Positions 9,405 to 20,862 of a stretch of 64,000 nucleotides of DNA are shown here, one piece after another; positions within the stretch are counted from its first letter, which is position 1, and every line of letters starts with the position of its first letter. Under the pieces are notes generated by a model. It worked only from the letters and a program-made list of their open reading frames with translations. It made no database searches and had not been told where the DNA came from. The position numbers and the translations under genes are program-made. The stretch comes from Dryococelus australis (lineage: Eukaryota > Arthropoda > Insecta > Phasmatodea > Phasmatidae), in contig CM057009.1 in the NCBI GenBank assembly GCA_029891345.1, forward strand, positions 291,348,966-291,412,965, in the 5' to 3' direction.

Positions 9405-10640
9405 GTTCCATTGATTAACGTTCAAAACTCTAATCTTTGGAAAACCATTGATTGGCAGTGAAATTCATCTACTGGAACCAAAGAAAATGGCTCCACGTAG
9501 AATCGGTGAGAAACCATTGTTTGTCTCAGTGAAACAATTTCACCAATTGAATATGTGACAGCCAGCTTCGTGCGGCGAATTAAATATTGCTTTCATTTAA
9601 TTTAGCCAAATCAATACGATAATAGACATATTACCTACTTAGTCACTTTCTATATTGTGCAATTAAACGTAATTTAAAAATATAAAAAAAAAATAAAACC
9701 AACAGTTTGGTCGCCAGGATTCGAACGTACATATTTCCATTGCTACACCGTTATCTTTCCGATTTTTTTTTAAAGTTGACTTTATTGACATACTGACCGA
9801 TGCATCTGCCGTTGGACAGAGCGCGTGTGACGTTGTGACAGTGCGTGTTGTTGACGTTTGACGAGCTCACGTAGACCGACCTGATGACAAACTCCTGGTA
9901 CACACATGTACGTGACACGCGAGCTGGAAATCTGCCGCAGACGAACCGCGGTGCGAACAACCGACCCTTCGACTACACTCTGCCTCTGAGCTGTGAGGGC
10001 GTAGCCCGATCGAACCACCGCACTCTGGTTGATTACAACGGGAAAACTATATTCATTACGTTTTCTTTATAGGAAATAAGTAGCTGTATATTGTATCCTC
10101 TTTCTTGTATATTTTTTTTTGATAATTTGGTAACGTTCGGAATGTTAAAACAAATCTTAAGCATGAATGCACCCACTTCACCACATGCAATGTAGTTCAA
10201 GCCTTCAAACCGAGAGCAGCGATGATTAAGCGAAGAACGGGATGAAAGACCTAAACATGGAATGAAGGTCGTAAAAACTGAATGAAAGGCTGAATGTTCA
10301 CGTCGCCTCACGAAATGGTATCGTGAAAAACCAAACTCAAATTAAACAAAATAATTTCTATTGGTTTTATTAGTTCGTGCGTTGGTATTTTATTTGGTGC
10401 ACGTTGTTTAACTCTCATTTGATGGACATCGTTCAAATGATTCATCAGTCAGTAAAACAAATCCCTGAAAAACGGGAATGAAATGGTTGATAAATCAATG
10501 GAAAAAGTTTTCCAATCAATAAGCGAAGGAAGCTGGTGTTTTTATCGCCACTAATACATAATTTAAATTGACTGAAGTGACTGCTGAATAACTGAGGCAC
10601 TGGTAGCTGATGTAAACAGTGAAATTCTCACGGGTACAGA
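9405..10640 (+). mobile_element. Foldback-like element, copy 1 (rearranged)
   Basis: Segment 9545-10027 is the reverse complement of 22470-22890, and segment 10355-10500 the reverse complement of about 21780-21890. The middle segment 10028-10340 matches 22185-22460 in the SAME direction. Copy 2 carries that middle as an inverted pair, so copy 1 looks like a derivative that lost one arm. CAGTGAA words crowd both ends. ORFs inside are not conserved between copies. Confidence 0.65.
9703..9770 (-). ncRNA. tRNA-like segment in the foldback element
   Basis: On the minus strand, GTGTAGCAATGG followed by GTTCGAATCCTGG resembles tRNA A and B boxes, and 22717-22762 has the same. The spacing is far too short for a functional tRNA. 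It is probably a Pol III-like relic. Confidence 0.3.
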
Positions 10641-10659
10641 TTTCAAGTGTGGACCTATC

Positions 10660-10870
10660 CCTTCGCTGACTGGCTGCGCGAGACTTTGGAACGGGCCTGG
10701 TGTCTGATTGGCTACTGCGTTCTGCGGAAGACTCTGTATTGGTTGGTATTGTCGCCTGGAGAGTAGGTTACCAGGCGGAAGTTTAGGAAAGTGTTATGCT
10801 GCTGGCCAGCGAGGCAAGTTTATAATGGCGTGTGCGGCTAGAGTTGGCGGTGAAAGGGTTTGTTTGGTCA
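10660..10870 (+). repeat. Repeat P, copy 1
   Basis: Words GCCTG, CTGATTGGCTACTGCG, GTTACCAGGCG, TGCTGGCCAG and GCGTGTGCGGCT recur in order at 16395-16690, 18970-19215, 57620-57745 and, inverted, 60715-60900. Contains paired ATTGG pentamers like the MITEs. Ends undetermined. Confidence 0.6.
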
Positions 10871-10941
10871 TTACTAAGAATCACGGCTTTTCCGAAAAAT
10901 AAAAAAAAAATCTTGGAAAATGGAAAAAATCTACATTACTA

Positions 10942-11559
10942 CACTGTAAAAAAAATAATGGTAATGTTGTCCGACAAGTATAAGGTAATATTCGCAAATT
11001 TGTGGGGGGGGGGGCATAGATTTGATTACAGGTAAGGTGAAATTACCGCACTCTGGAGTGAAATTCACGTACATGGCAGTGTAAAATCGCATATATTGAT
11101 AGGAAAATTACCTTACGACGCGTGGATCTCTTCAGCATTCTCAACAGCTTATTTGATAAGGGGGGGGGGGAAGGCCGAGGAAATCTTCCTTGAACACACT
11201 AATATTCAATAATACTGCTACGCTATCGCCGTGGTGTAATGGATATCGCATCGGAATATTGTGATAGATGGCCATGGTTCGCGGCCACCCACCAGCAAGT
11301 ATCAAGGATTTTAGTGTTGAGGTTTTGGTTACTATTTGTCTAACGATACAGGTAAAAAATAATGAACACCACTAAAACTCAGGGATGTTTTTTAATGTAA
11401 TTTTATTATATAATACAGTTAATTTTCCCGTACCATTAGGATTTAGTTCTTTACTTGTTATCTAAATATACTCTAAATTTAAGAGACAATTTTATCTTAC
11501 CTGTAGAGGTTATTAATTAGCTTCGCTTAAGGGAATTTCGCATCGATTTTTTTACAGTT
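10942..11559 (+). mobile_element. TA-flanked element with a tRNA-like core
   Basis: Starts CACTGTAAAAAA after TA (10940-10941) and ends TTTTTTTACAGTT before TA (11560-11561). The interior matches the reverse complement of about 27793-28652 along most of its length (AAGGTAATATTCGCA, TTACCGCACTCTGGAGT, TTACGACxCG). It carries a tRNA-like segment at 11226-11300. No ORF. Confidence 0.7.
11226..11300 (+). ncRNA. tRNA-like segment
   Basis: GCCGTGGTGTAATGGATA-CGC resembles the 5' half and A box of Arg/Gln-type tRNAs, and GGTTCGCGGCC resembles a B box. The paralog in the related element lies at 28100-28168 on the minus strand. The acceptor stem does not close clearly, so it is a tRNA-derived relic. 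Confidence 0.45.
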
Positions 11560-12900
11560 TAATCACGCTGAACACAAATTTTCTGCACTCTTATTCCGAA
11601 TAAGTGATTTCAATCAGTGAAATAATATTCACCGAAAGTCAGCAGATAAGCTACTGCCAACTGGCGAATCAGGCTAATTAACTGAGAACAAGTGACTTAT
11701 CGCAGTGAGATTCCTGGTATTCTGTTCGAAACACTAATAGTTCAGTAAAATTCTGCGACCGTATAAATGAGTAATATCGTTCTAATTATCAGAAGCTAAA
11801 TTCTCACTTTTTTCAATAATTAGGCTCCATTCTTACTGTTTCAAGTTTAGAGTATAGGCGCATCACATAACGCACAGCATATTCTACCAAATGCGATAGT
11901 GGGGAGGGCTATGATGATCAGGGGAATTTTCTGGTGAAACACGTAAAAGGTATGTAAATTGTATGTCATTTGGGTTGCCTCGCCAATTTAAATACAAGAA
12001 CACCAAACCTAACTTAACCTAACTTCACGGTAGGCGATTTCAGGAGTAGAGTGTGCGAGTAGAGTGTGCGACACGTGATAGTATATTATAAAACCTATAA
12101 TAAGGAAGCGCGCGTTGGTTCATACACCCCTTGTGATTCACCTGCCTTAAAGTTAGGTTTAATTGGATTAGGCCTTCGGCACTAGGCATGTCTAGTAAGC
12201 AACAATACGTCAGCACTCAAGTCCCCACATTCGCATACAACACTGCACAGTACAATCAACTATTCTTAACTTCTACGCTGAAACTAGAATATAAATTACG
12301 TTACTGACACATGTAAGTGGCGAATATACCTCCTTGGTGATGCATATTGCTGATATCTCACGTATAGGACGCGTCAACTTCTGTTCAATTTGTCGAAACT
12401 CCCCAAACACTCGTATTTTCGCACAATAATTAGATTTAATACGTCAAATGGAAATAATCGCAACGAAATACGCTCAATAGCACTCATAAATCACAAGCCT
12501 TCGCGTTGTTACGGTGTTGTTATTGTAGTTGAATACAAACCATACATATAGTGAGCAAGTAGTTCATTGTATCCACAATACAATAATTAGATCACTCGTC
12601 TGACGGACCGTGATTTATTGTACGTACAAACACCGAAGGGGAAAGCCCTATTCTTTTAAACCTAAAAGTATATCCAGAACTAATCGCGTTGACTCACCAC
12701 TGTCAACTTAATTCTAACTCGGTTCGGTCAGACCCGCGTCGCTGTGAAGACCAATGGTAGTTCGAGGTCGATCACGCACATCCCCCCCCCCCCAACCTAG
12801 GACGGCGAGGTCACCGGAGCTATTGGATGACGGACAGCAATTGCAAACCCCTGGCCTTGCTTCCTCAGCGCTTATGTACTCTGGCCGCGCCCTCGATTCC
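11560..12900. other. No recognised gene; AACCTAACTT motif near 12005
   Basis: Largely unmatched sequence. AACCTAACTTAACCTAACTT at 12005-12024 resembles degenerate insect telomeric TTAGG text on the complementary strand. A C-run lies at 12782-12793. The opposing ORFs around 12714-13077 show no domain. Confidence 0.45.
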
Positions 12901-12927
12901 CCCCTTCCGCCAACTGTCTTTAAGTTT

Positions 12928-13710
12928 GAAGTAAAGCAACTGCCTATGGAGCACTGCACCCGACTATACAATGTGAGAACTTATAAAAAAGTAGTACAAA
13001 TACAAAAAAAAATTGTCAGAAAAGTGCGATTTATCCTGTATATGAAAGAAGAATGTATATGTTTTGCTACATTATAAAATATTTCAGTAAATTAAACTTT
13101 TAATTTCTAAAAAAATTATCGATTAAAATAGTCTGTATTTTCAACAAAACTTAAACACATTTACATTATGGATGCTTCGGAAAGCAGAATTTGCAAAAAA
13201 AAATCTTCGTCATAGAATATCGTCATAATGTTTACTATAATTCTGTGTAATAAAATTGTAATAATAATGTAGGAAATAATTTTTAAGAATATTTTTATGT
13301 ATGTCCAGTTGTTACAAACATTTATGGTTGAAACTGGAGTAAATAAAGTTAGTTATAAAATTTATATAATACTATATTACTATCATTTTATTACACATAA
13401 TGACAGTAAATATAATGAATATCCTTCTTGAAATAGATTATCTTGCAAATTCTGCTTTCCGAATCATCATGAATGGAAATGAGCTTAAATTTATTTAAAA
13501 TTACAGACAGTTTTAATCGATGGTTTTTCTACATTTGAAAAGTATTTAGTAAAATATGTTTTAATGTTGCAAAATATATACATTTTTCTATCATTTATAC
13601 AGCGTAGATCGCACATTTCAGACAATTTTTATGGTGTCTGTATTACCTTTTTACGAGTTCTTCACGTTTTATAGTCGGGTGCAGTTCTCCATAGGCAGTA
13701 GCTTCACATC
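12928..13710. mobile_element. Long palindrome (foldback MITE), family Z
   Basis: Left arm words GTAAAGCAACTGCCTATGGAG, GCACCCGACTATA and TGTCAGAAAAGTGCGAT reappear inverted at 13600-13710 (CTCCATAGGCAGTAGCTTCAC, TATAGTCGGGTGCA, ATCGCACATTTCAGACA). The arms are about 390 bp each and meet near 13345. Related, more diverged palindrome at 19440-20140. No ORF. Confidence 0.8.
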
Positions 13711-13823
13711 AACCTTAACGGTTCTCCTTCGCCGCTCGAGTCTCGATCATAACAGCATGGTCAATTCCACACCGTATACTGACCTCTCTTACACTGCAAG
13801 CATGCAACCGTGATGCTAAATAG

Positions 13824-14235
13824 GTGAGAATTAAACCGGAAGACCAAAGTCGATGCGCATTTTGTTTCCTGTCTCTGTGCATTGTTCTTCAACAAACGTA
13901 TCGTGGCGATACACGTCAACTGCTCGTAAACAACACCTGGGGAAATATATTTGACATTTGTTTTGCGTGTTTTAGAGTAAAAACACCGCTCTTCATAGCC
14001 CTCCTCACTACCACATTTCATGGAATATATTGCAAATTACGTGTTCGCACCATTAAATTCGTATTAAGTGTGATTAGTAATGTCTACGTAAAAAATTTTC
14101 AGGTGTTATCTTGCTGTGTTTCGGAAATACCGTGATTCTTAAGAGTCCTATGTACTGAAACGTTTTCTGTGAAATCGTTGTTTGCGCGTAAACGCGTATC
14201 TCGGTAAATAAAAGTACTGGAAATGTGACGCTTTG

Positions 14236-14269
<34 letters not shown>

Positions 14270-14271
14270 AC
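13824..14271 (+). other. Sequence ending in a 28-A tract
   Basis: A tract of about 28 adenines (14240-14267) follows GGTAAATAAAAGTACTGG, which contains an AATAAA-type signal. This is consistent with the 3' end of a retroposed transcript. The upstream ORF has no recognised domain. A segment near 14112-14148 is the reverse complement of 10866-10902, so part of it is repetitive. Confidence 0.4.
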
Positions 14272-14390
14272 AATTATCTACTTCCCTATTTTATAAATAT
14301 CGAATTTTTAAAACTTGCCTATGTAGTTTCCTTAAGTGGCAAGAGACAGGTGCAAATATACGGACGTAGTTTAATCTGTGGGCTTTGATA

Positions 14391-15052
14391 GCGTGTAATA
14401 AAACTCTTATGTTACAGATACCTATGATTTGTACAGTAAAGCGTTAGGACGGAAACACTACATCGCGTGTAATAAAACTCTTATGTTACAGATACCTATG
14501 ATTTGTACAGTAAAGCGTTAGGACGGAAACACTACATCGCGTGTAATAAAACTCTTATGTTACAGATACCTATGATTTGTACAGTAAAGCGTTAGGACGG
14601 AAACACTACATCGCGTGTAATAAAACTCTTATGTTACAGATACCTATGATTTGTACAGTAAAGCGTTAGGACGGAAACACTACATCGCGTGCAATGAAAC
14701 TCTTATGTTACAGATACCTATGATTTGTACAGTAAAGCGTTAGGACGGAAACACTACATCGCGTGTAATAAAACTCTTATGTTACAGATACCTATGATTT
14801 GTACAGTAAAGCGTTAGGACGGAAACACTACATCGCGTGCAATGAAACTCTTATGTTACAGATACCTATGATTTGTACAGTAAAGCGTTAGGACGGAAAC
14901 ACTACATCGCGTGTAATAAAACTCTTATGTTACAGATACCTATGATTTGTACAGTAAAGCGTTAGGACGGAAACACTACATCGCGTGTAATAAAACTCTT
15001 ATGTTACAGATACCTATGATTTGTACAGTAAAGCGTTAGGACGGAAACACTG
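14391..15052 (+). repeat. 74-bp satellite, 9 near-identical units
   Basis: Units start GCGTGTAATAAAACTC at 14391, 14465, 14539, 14613, 14687, 14761, 14835, 14909 and 14983. All are essentially identical except that units 5 and 7 carry the same two changes (GCGTGCAATGAAACTC). The last unit runs into GCACGCCGTGC. Units contain GTTACAG and TAGGACGGAAACACTACATC. Confidence 0.97.
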
Positions 15053-15660
15053 CACGCCGTGCGCGTAGGAGCGATGAGGCGCTATAAGTAACTGTCGCCC
15101 GTATCGATCCCTCGTTTCTTGACCTTGGACGCGCAGCCGCATCGTCCCCTTTATAACCACCACTAGTTTCACTTCTGTAACTTTAGGTGTTGTGTGGTAC
15201 GGCGTAAGCTGCGCGAGCGAATGACAGACCTTCTCTAGAAGGTTCTCTAGAGAAACGGAAGTCGGGTTACCTCGCTACGCGAAATTGGCGCTGCAGCGAC
15301 GTGCGAACTCCACTATATTGAGCCCGCCTTAATGAGAGGGGCTTGCCCTGTCAATACCGCCTGCCCTCCTGGGGCGGCAATTTTCTGCCGGCACGTTGGT
15401 AGACGACGCTCGGCGCACAGGCCGAGCAAACATGCGCACGTGCCACGGAATTAAGGCCCTTGCACTATTTACAACTTGAGCATATCTTTTTGTATGCCTC
15501 TTCCTTTAACGATGTCTCCAATACGCAACGAAAATGTGACGTTAGAAGCTCAGCCAATTAATATTCTGTTTTGGCAGTTTTCGTAAAAATCTGAAACTTG
15601 TGGAGATCATTATACGTCGCCCAACTTTTTTGTAATTAAATATCATTCGCAGCTAAAACT
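15053..15660. other. GC-richer stretch after the satellite, unassigned
   Basis: Includes an inverted pair TTCTCTAGAGAA / TTCTCTAGAAGG near 15225-15255 and CpG-rich text at 15050-15440. No ORF of note and no paralog in the window. Confidence 0.4.
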
Positions 15661-15665
15661 ATTGT

Positions 15666-15957
15666 TAGTACCACCTGTTTTTCGTAAAAATATTTACGCT
15701 TATGCTAGACTTCAATATCCTTTGCGGGCTCTTAATTTTTCGTTTGACTATTGGCCACTTGTCTTTGTGGGAAGCGTGTGTTTCATGAGCGAGCCAATCA
15801 GAATTAAGTTTCTCCGATACTGACCATCCGTTGTTCGCGGACAGACAGACAATACGCGTAAGAATTCGAATGATCCATTCATAGGAAGAGGTTTTGAACT
15901 AAAGGGTTGTCGAACACAACTTGCCCTGAAATCTTTACGCCTAAAATAGGGGCCCTA
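15666..15957 (+). mobile_element. MITE-E relative, diverged
   Basis: Follows the MITE-E order: CACCTGTTTTTCG, ATATTTACG, TGCTAGACTTCAATATCC, ATTGGCCACTTGTCT, CCGATACTGACCATCCG, GAACTAAAG, ending GGGCCCTA. Flanking 8-mers match poorly (ACTATTGT and CCTAATAA), so the insertion is old or the edges are shifted. Confidence 0.65.
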
Positions 15958-15964
15958 CCTAATA

Positions 15965-16120
15965 ATATTTAAATAAATACATATTTTCGCAATCTAGTAC
16001 AAAACGCTTTAAAACCATTTTAAAATATTTAAAAACCTGAAATAATTTATGTGATTTAAATTTTCAATTTCGTTCATGCATTCAAACTATACATGACCTT
16101 GATGCAACAGATAAGGTAGC
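15965..16120 (+). repeat. Dispersed repeat, copy 2 (paralog at 5458-5630)
   Basis: Same word order as 5458-5630; ends where MITE-A has inserted at 16128. Confidence 0.55.
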
Positions 16121-16127
16121 CTATTAG

Positions 16128-16367
16128 TAGAGACCTGAAGAATTCGCGGATTCATTTTGGTCAAGCTATAATTCAAAACACGTGCGTTTATATAACTTCA
16201 GCAATTGGTCCACACGGTGTTTCTTACCTTCTGGAGAACGGTGTCCAAATGTCGCCTTCCACTGTGATAGAATACAACCAATGTGCAGTTTATATCGGCA
16301 CATTTGTAAATAAGAGTGTAGAGTCTAGCCTGCAGGTCATTGAAATGACGAATTATTCAGGTCTCTA
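16128..16367 (+). mobile_element. MITE-A, hAT-type, perfect 8-bp TSD
   Basis: 240 bp from TAGAGACCTGAA to TTCAGGTCTCTA. Flanked by CCTATTAG at 16120-16127 and 16368-16375, all eight bases identical. This is the best-preserved plus-oriented copy and defines the family's ends. Confidence 0.95.
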
Positions 16368-16394
16368 CCTATTAGAAATGTTCATGTTAACACA

Positions 16395-16690
16395 TTAGGC
16401 TCTGTTCTTACGATCACCTATGCGTTGCACAGAGTGTTTCCATTTGACTAGCATAAGGGAGGTTCTGTAACGGTTCTTTTGTCACATTGGATACCGCATG
16501 CTACGAAAGATTCCCTATTGGCAGGCCTGTCGTTTGGGAAGCAAGTGAACATATGCTGATAAAACAATACCATTTGCACCATGTTGCTTACCAGTGACGC
16601 CATTTTGCTGGCGTGTGCAACTCAAGTTCTCCATGTAAGCAGCTGTTTCACTTCTGTGATCCCAAGTAATCTGTGTCGACGTCTGTTAAT
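16395..16690 (+). repeat. Repeat P, copy 2
   Basis: Shares CATGTTGCT, CCAGTGACGCCATTTTGCTGG and AAGCAGCTGTTTCACTTCTGT with 18970-19215. Diverged. Confidence 0.5.
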
Positions 16691-17000
16691 CCGGTCATTC
16701 GCTTCGGAGTGTGCCTGAGTATATGCAACCAGACGTGCTACACTATTATGTTGGCTGCAGGCCATGCAGGCGTCACAACAGTATTGTAACAGTATTTTTA
16801 ATAGAGACGAGATTATTAAAAAAAAAATACCTTTTCCATAGATTGATTACAGCCTTGTTGACATAAGCTCAGAAGAAGCGGACTGGTATTTGAAAGAACG
16901 TATTTATATTAACAGCGTAATAAAATCACATTAGCATGGCCACGTGTCTTTAAAATTTCCGATGGCAGAACAGCGGTTCAATGAAGGATGAGGGATAAAG

Positions 17001-17248
17001 TGAAGAGATTTGGCCAGTTCTTAAAAGCGATGTTTTGAGAGCCGATAAGGTTTATCGAGTTGCGTATGGAGAAGCGCCGGAATGGAAGGGCGGGGGAAAC
17101 GGGAGATCACCGAGAAAACCTTCCGACAGCTGCATCGTCCGGCTCGATTCCCACATGCGAGAATCCAGGAGCGTCCCGGCCAGGGAATCGAACTGTGTTC
17201 GCTTTGGTGGTAGGCGATCAGTGTATCCGCTCAGCCACCGTGGCCCCA
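17001..17248 (-). mobile_element. tRNA-derived SINE, near full length
   Basis: Reading the minus strand: GGGGCCACGGTGGCTGAGCGG (A box), B-box-like GTTCGATTCCC, then CTCGGTGATCTCCCGTTTCCC, CGGCGCTTCTCCATACGC, TTAAGAACTGGCC, AATCTCTTCA. Short ORFs in it are incidental. Confidence 0.85.
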
Positions 17249-17492
17249 GGTTGGGTCACCCGAATGGGTTACTACGCAGCTAGAATGCGCACTCTCTATA
17301 GATTCTTCACGGTTCCCCGAACACTTCTGATAGCGCTGCTTGTGAGCTACTTCTCACTTCCGTATCTTGCCGGACTGTGTATAATATTTACATTGCCGTG
17401 CGCCTGATCACTTCATTCATGCGTCGTCCAAGCGAGAACGCGGAACTGCCAGGAATGTAAATGTGTTACTGCAGTCTAGTTGTAGTTTCTTA

Positions 17493-18213
17493 ACACTTTT
17501 TGATTCATACCTTTGAAAAAAAAATTATCCTGTGTATGACGTGCTTTGTTGTTTCCTAAATATACCATGTAACACAAGAGTTTTGTACTTGTTTAAAAAG
17601 TGCCTTGTTTTTGTCAAATTTAACTTTAAATTATATTTATACATACGTTATTATACTTAATGTTTAATCAATATGAAAATTGAGGAGAAAATAGGTATAT
17701 TTGTATATGCTGTTCACAATAATGTAAGCACTTTTGAGGCCCTAGTTACTTCTTTCTTTCAAGCCATTTTTTATCCCTTAACAACCTTTTTAAAATTATA
17801 ATTGCCATGTAAGTAATAAACACAGTTTGTACATTCTACCCTATTCCGAAGTTGACGTCTAAGGCAAGAATGAAGTATATTTATTGACCATTATTCCAAA
17901 TGAAACGGCTTTCAAAAGTGCTCACTTTACCGTGAATAGACTATAAGGCCTAGAAAGAAACTGATATTATACAAAGTCCCTTTGGTGTAATTTTATATAC
18001 TCCGTTAAGCTTTGTTTTCATGAGGCGTAGGAGTATCCGTGGTAATAGAACTTTAACAGAACTTAACCGTGGATGGATGATAACACGCAAGTTCGTACTC
18101 TGATCTGTACGGATCAAGAAACACCCAGTCAACGGCAATAAGGATAAAAAAGGTTGGCAGTAAAAAAGTAACTAGGGTTTCTAAATTGCTTACTTTATCG
18201 TTAACAGCAGCCT
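17493..18213 (+). repeat. Repeat R, copy 1, interrupted by a MITE
   Basis: 17493-17705 matches 18527 onward (CACTTTTTGATTCA, TATGACGT, TATxCCAxGTAxCACAAG). 17945-18070 continues the same repeat (CCTTTGGTGTAATTTT, GAGGCGTAGGAGTAT). The 239 bp between are an inserted MITE. Other copies: 18527-18945 and 35268-35680. Confidence 0.65.
17706..17944. mobile_element. MITE with GGCTGTTCACG-type ends
   Basis: Ends TGCTGTTCACAATAATG and the inverted ACTTTACCGTGAATAGAC. Flanked by TATA on both sides. It sits inside repeat R and splits it cleanly. Same end family as 21097-21472. Confidence 0.65.
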
Positions 18214-18526
18214 TTAACCTGTATTCGGTCCATGCCATCGACTGCCGTATTATTACGTACTCCGTGGCGCCTGCGAGGACTGCAATTTCACGCCGTCATC
18301 GTGCGATGCATTTCAACATGCCCATGAATATGCGAGCCTGCATTTTCTGACACGGGTTTTATCAATTTAATGTTTTTTTTCCCCACTGTACATTCGTGCA
18401 AGTCTGGCCGGTTGATTAAAAAAAATAATTTGTATAGGAATATTATTATTATCATTGTTTTGCAGCTTTAGAGTCTGTTTAGATCTAGGTACCCCTTCAA
18501 AACAGGAAGGTGAGAAAGTATATTCT

Positions 18527-18945
18527 TGGTTTATTCACACTTTTTGAATCAAACATTTGAAAAATCACGCCATGTATGACGTATTTAGTTATTTACTAAA
18601 TATGCCAAGTATCACAAGCGTTTTATAACTCTGTTAACAAGAAAGTGTCTTATTTTTCGTTAAATTTTAGTTTTACAATATTTTATTAATAAATTATAAT
18701 AATTCGCTCATAGTAAATATTAAGAAAAACATTGAGAAAACATGTGTGTAGGTAGCCCCCAGTAGGAAATAGTTCTCATGCAAAATATAATTACAACTGA
18801 GTTTGCACGAATCCGGCGCGTATTCCTTTGGTGTAATTTTCTAGACTTAATTAAGCTTAGTTTGCACGAGGCGGAGGAATATCCTGTAAGTAGAACTTCC
18901 GCAGAGCTTCAGAAAGGTGTGAGGTGACCGTGAGTGGATTATACA
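18527..18945 (+). repeat. Repeat R, copy 2
   Basis: Uninterrupted copy with the same order as 17493-18070 and 35268-35680, including GGTGTAATTTTCTAGACTTA and GAGGCGGAGGAATAT. Confidence 0.7.
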
Positions 18946-18969
18946 CAAAAGTAAAATAACGTTTTGTTT

Positions 18970-19215
18970 CCTCTGATGTAGGCATACCCATTCGCTCATT
19001 TGCTACGCAAGGCTCTGCAAGTAAGCCTTTTGCCTGATTGGTTGTTGCGTTGTGCAGAATATTCCTTACTGTCTTCTGGGTTGCCAGTTAGTGAGCATGT
19101 TACCAGGCTCTGATTGGCGAATGGCGTCGCGCCATGTTGCTGGTCAGTCAAGACATTTTGCGGGCGTATGCGGCTGGAATTCGAGGTATAAGCGGCTGTT
19201 TCACTTCTGTATCGT
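18970..19215 (+). repeat. Repeat P, copy 3
   Basis: GGCATACCCATTCGCTCAT, CTGATTGGTTGTTGCG, GTTACCAGGCTCTGATTGGCG, CATGTTGCTGGTCAG, CGGCTGTTTCACTTCTGT. Useful intact reference for the copy at 56690-57745, which carries insertions. Confidence 0.6.
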
Positions 19216-19228
19216 TAAGGTTCAAAAA

Positions 19229-19385
19229 CGCACCGGACGATGCCACTGGTAAGAGGATTTTCTCAGCGATCTCCCGTTTCCCACACCCTCGTATTCCGGC
19301 GTTCCTCCATACTCATCTCGCTTCACCCCCAACGGTTCTCAAGAACTGAATGTTAAGAGCCTCCCAAATTTCTTTATTTACTCGC
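19229..19385 (+). mobile_element. SINE, 5'-truncated
   Basis: Starts within the middle of the SINE (CGCACCGGACGATGCC), then CTCAGCGATCTCCCGTTTCCC, CTCATCTCGCTTCACCC, GTTAAGAGC. No tRNA-like head. Confidence 0.8.
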
Positions 19386-19439
19386 CCACTAAGGTTGAAA
19401 TAGAGTAGTTTTCATTTTATCACTGCAGAGGATTCTAAA

Positions 19440-20140
19440 AATGCAGAACTCTTTCAAAAGTAGTAAACAGACAACCAAAACTGTAAAAAAAATACGATTT
19501 TTATTGTATATGAAATAAGAATGCATACATTTTTTAACACTGCGAAATATTTGTAAACGTTAAAACTGTCAATTAACAGAGTCTATTTTTATGAACGAAA
19601 TTAAGTGTGTTTCCATTCTGGATGCTTCTGAACCCATTTTTGTGAGAAAACATTCGTCAAGCAGGGCAGCCATAAAAGAAGCTATTGTTATATAAAAGAT
19701 AATATTGGTAATGCACGTTTAATATTTGATTTTATGTACAATACTTACACTTCACCCATTAATCATTGTTTATAATGAAATGAGTTACTGTACATTAAAA
19801 TAAGTTATTGAAAATATTTCCAAACGTTTGTAATAATATTCTCTTACACACTATCATAGTAATTTTTATAAGTGCCCTCTATGAGAAAGTTTTTCTTATA
19901 GAATGTGCTTTGATAAGCACCCAAAATGGAAATTTGCTTAAATTTTTATTTTAATCACAGACTCTTAATTGATTGCTTTAACATTTTAAAACGTATAATC
20001 TAGCAAAATATTTTACAGCGTTAGTAAATATATTGGTTTCCTTTCATATAAAACATAAATAATATTTTTTTATGACAATTTTGGCAATGTGTGTAGTATT
20101 TTGTTTTAAGATTCTGCATTTTGTACAGCTGGATGAACTC
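19440..20140. mobile_element. Family Z palindrome, second copy
   Basis: Left-arm words (TACGATTTTTATTGTATATGAA, TCTGGATGCTTCTGAA) reappear inverted in the right arm (CTTTCATATAAAACATAAAT, ACAATTTTGGCAATG). The order matches 12928-13710. A partial relative lies at 39418-39760 (CATTCTGGATGCTTC). Confidence 0.6.
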
Positions 20141-20345
20141 CCCTACTTCTACTGCAAAACATTCAGCCACAATTAAGTTTAGGCTTCCAGGTGTAACAAA
20201 CAAGAAGTTTTGTGATGAGTGCTGTACACCAATCCCCACAACCCTTGTTAAGTTTTTCCAAAACCAATGGGCTGTATGCTTTGTGTTCAGCTATACTGTG
20301 ACGGCCCAATCGTGTCCTAGACCAGTTTCACGGTTTACGAATTAG

Positions 20346-20586
20346 TAGAGACCTGAAAAATTTGCTAGTTCAATGACCTACAGGCTACACTCTACAGTCT
20401 TAAGTGCAAATATGCCGATATCAACTGCACATTGGTTGTCTGCTGTCACAGTGGAAGGCGACAATTGGACACCGTTCTCCAGGAGGTGTCAAACACCGTG
20501 TGGACCAATGGCTAAAGTTATATAAACGTACGGGTTTTGAATTCCTGCTTGTCCCAAAATGAATCCGCGAATTCTTCAGTTCTGTT
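20346..20586 (-). mobile_element. MITE-A, reverse orientation, 7/8 TSD
   Basis: Starts TAGAGACCTGAA and ends TTCAGTTCTGTT. Flanking CGAATTAG (20338-20345) and CGAATCAG (20587-20594) differ at one base. Interior runs opposite to the copy at 16128. Confidence 0.9.
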
Positions 20587-20605
20587 CGAATCAGTTACTC
20601 ATAGT

Positions 20606-20862
20606 TAGAGATCCAAGAATTTCGCGGGTTCATTTCTAGACAAGTTGGAATTCACACACTTGTACGTTCATGTTACTTTTGTAATTGGTCGACGTGTTGT
20701 TTGACACCTCCTGGAGATAAATGAGCCAATAACAAAGAGACAATAAATTGTGTGCCCGACCACCGCATTTTACTATCACAACCATCAACCAATAAGCAGT
20801 TGATATATCTGTATGAGAGTATATAAGACTGTGAAATATAGCCTACAGGTCATTGAACTCGC
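20606..20862 (-). mobile_element. MITE-B, right end decayed
   Basis: Starts TAGAGATCCAAGAATTTCGCG and follows the MITE-B order in reverse: TGTACGTTCATGTTAC, TTGGTCGACGTGTTGTTTGACACC. The distal end stops at AACTCGCTATG without the terminal inverted repeat. Confidence 0.75.

Noticed and set aside
11226-11300. Functional tRNA gene
   Set aside because: The segment recurs within a transposable element at 28100-28168, and no closed cloverleaf is apparent.
12005-12024. Telomeric repeat tract
   Set aside because: Only about four degenerate TTAGG-like units with frequent mismatches. Not a telomere.
14391-15052. CRISPR-like array
   Set aside because: Units are contiguous with no unique spacers, and the context is eukaryotic. 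It is a satellite.
17035-17407. ORFs of 82 and 115 codons
   Set aside because: They are read through the minus-strand SINE at 17001-17248.
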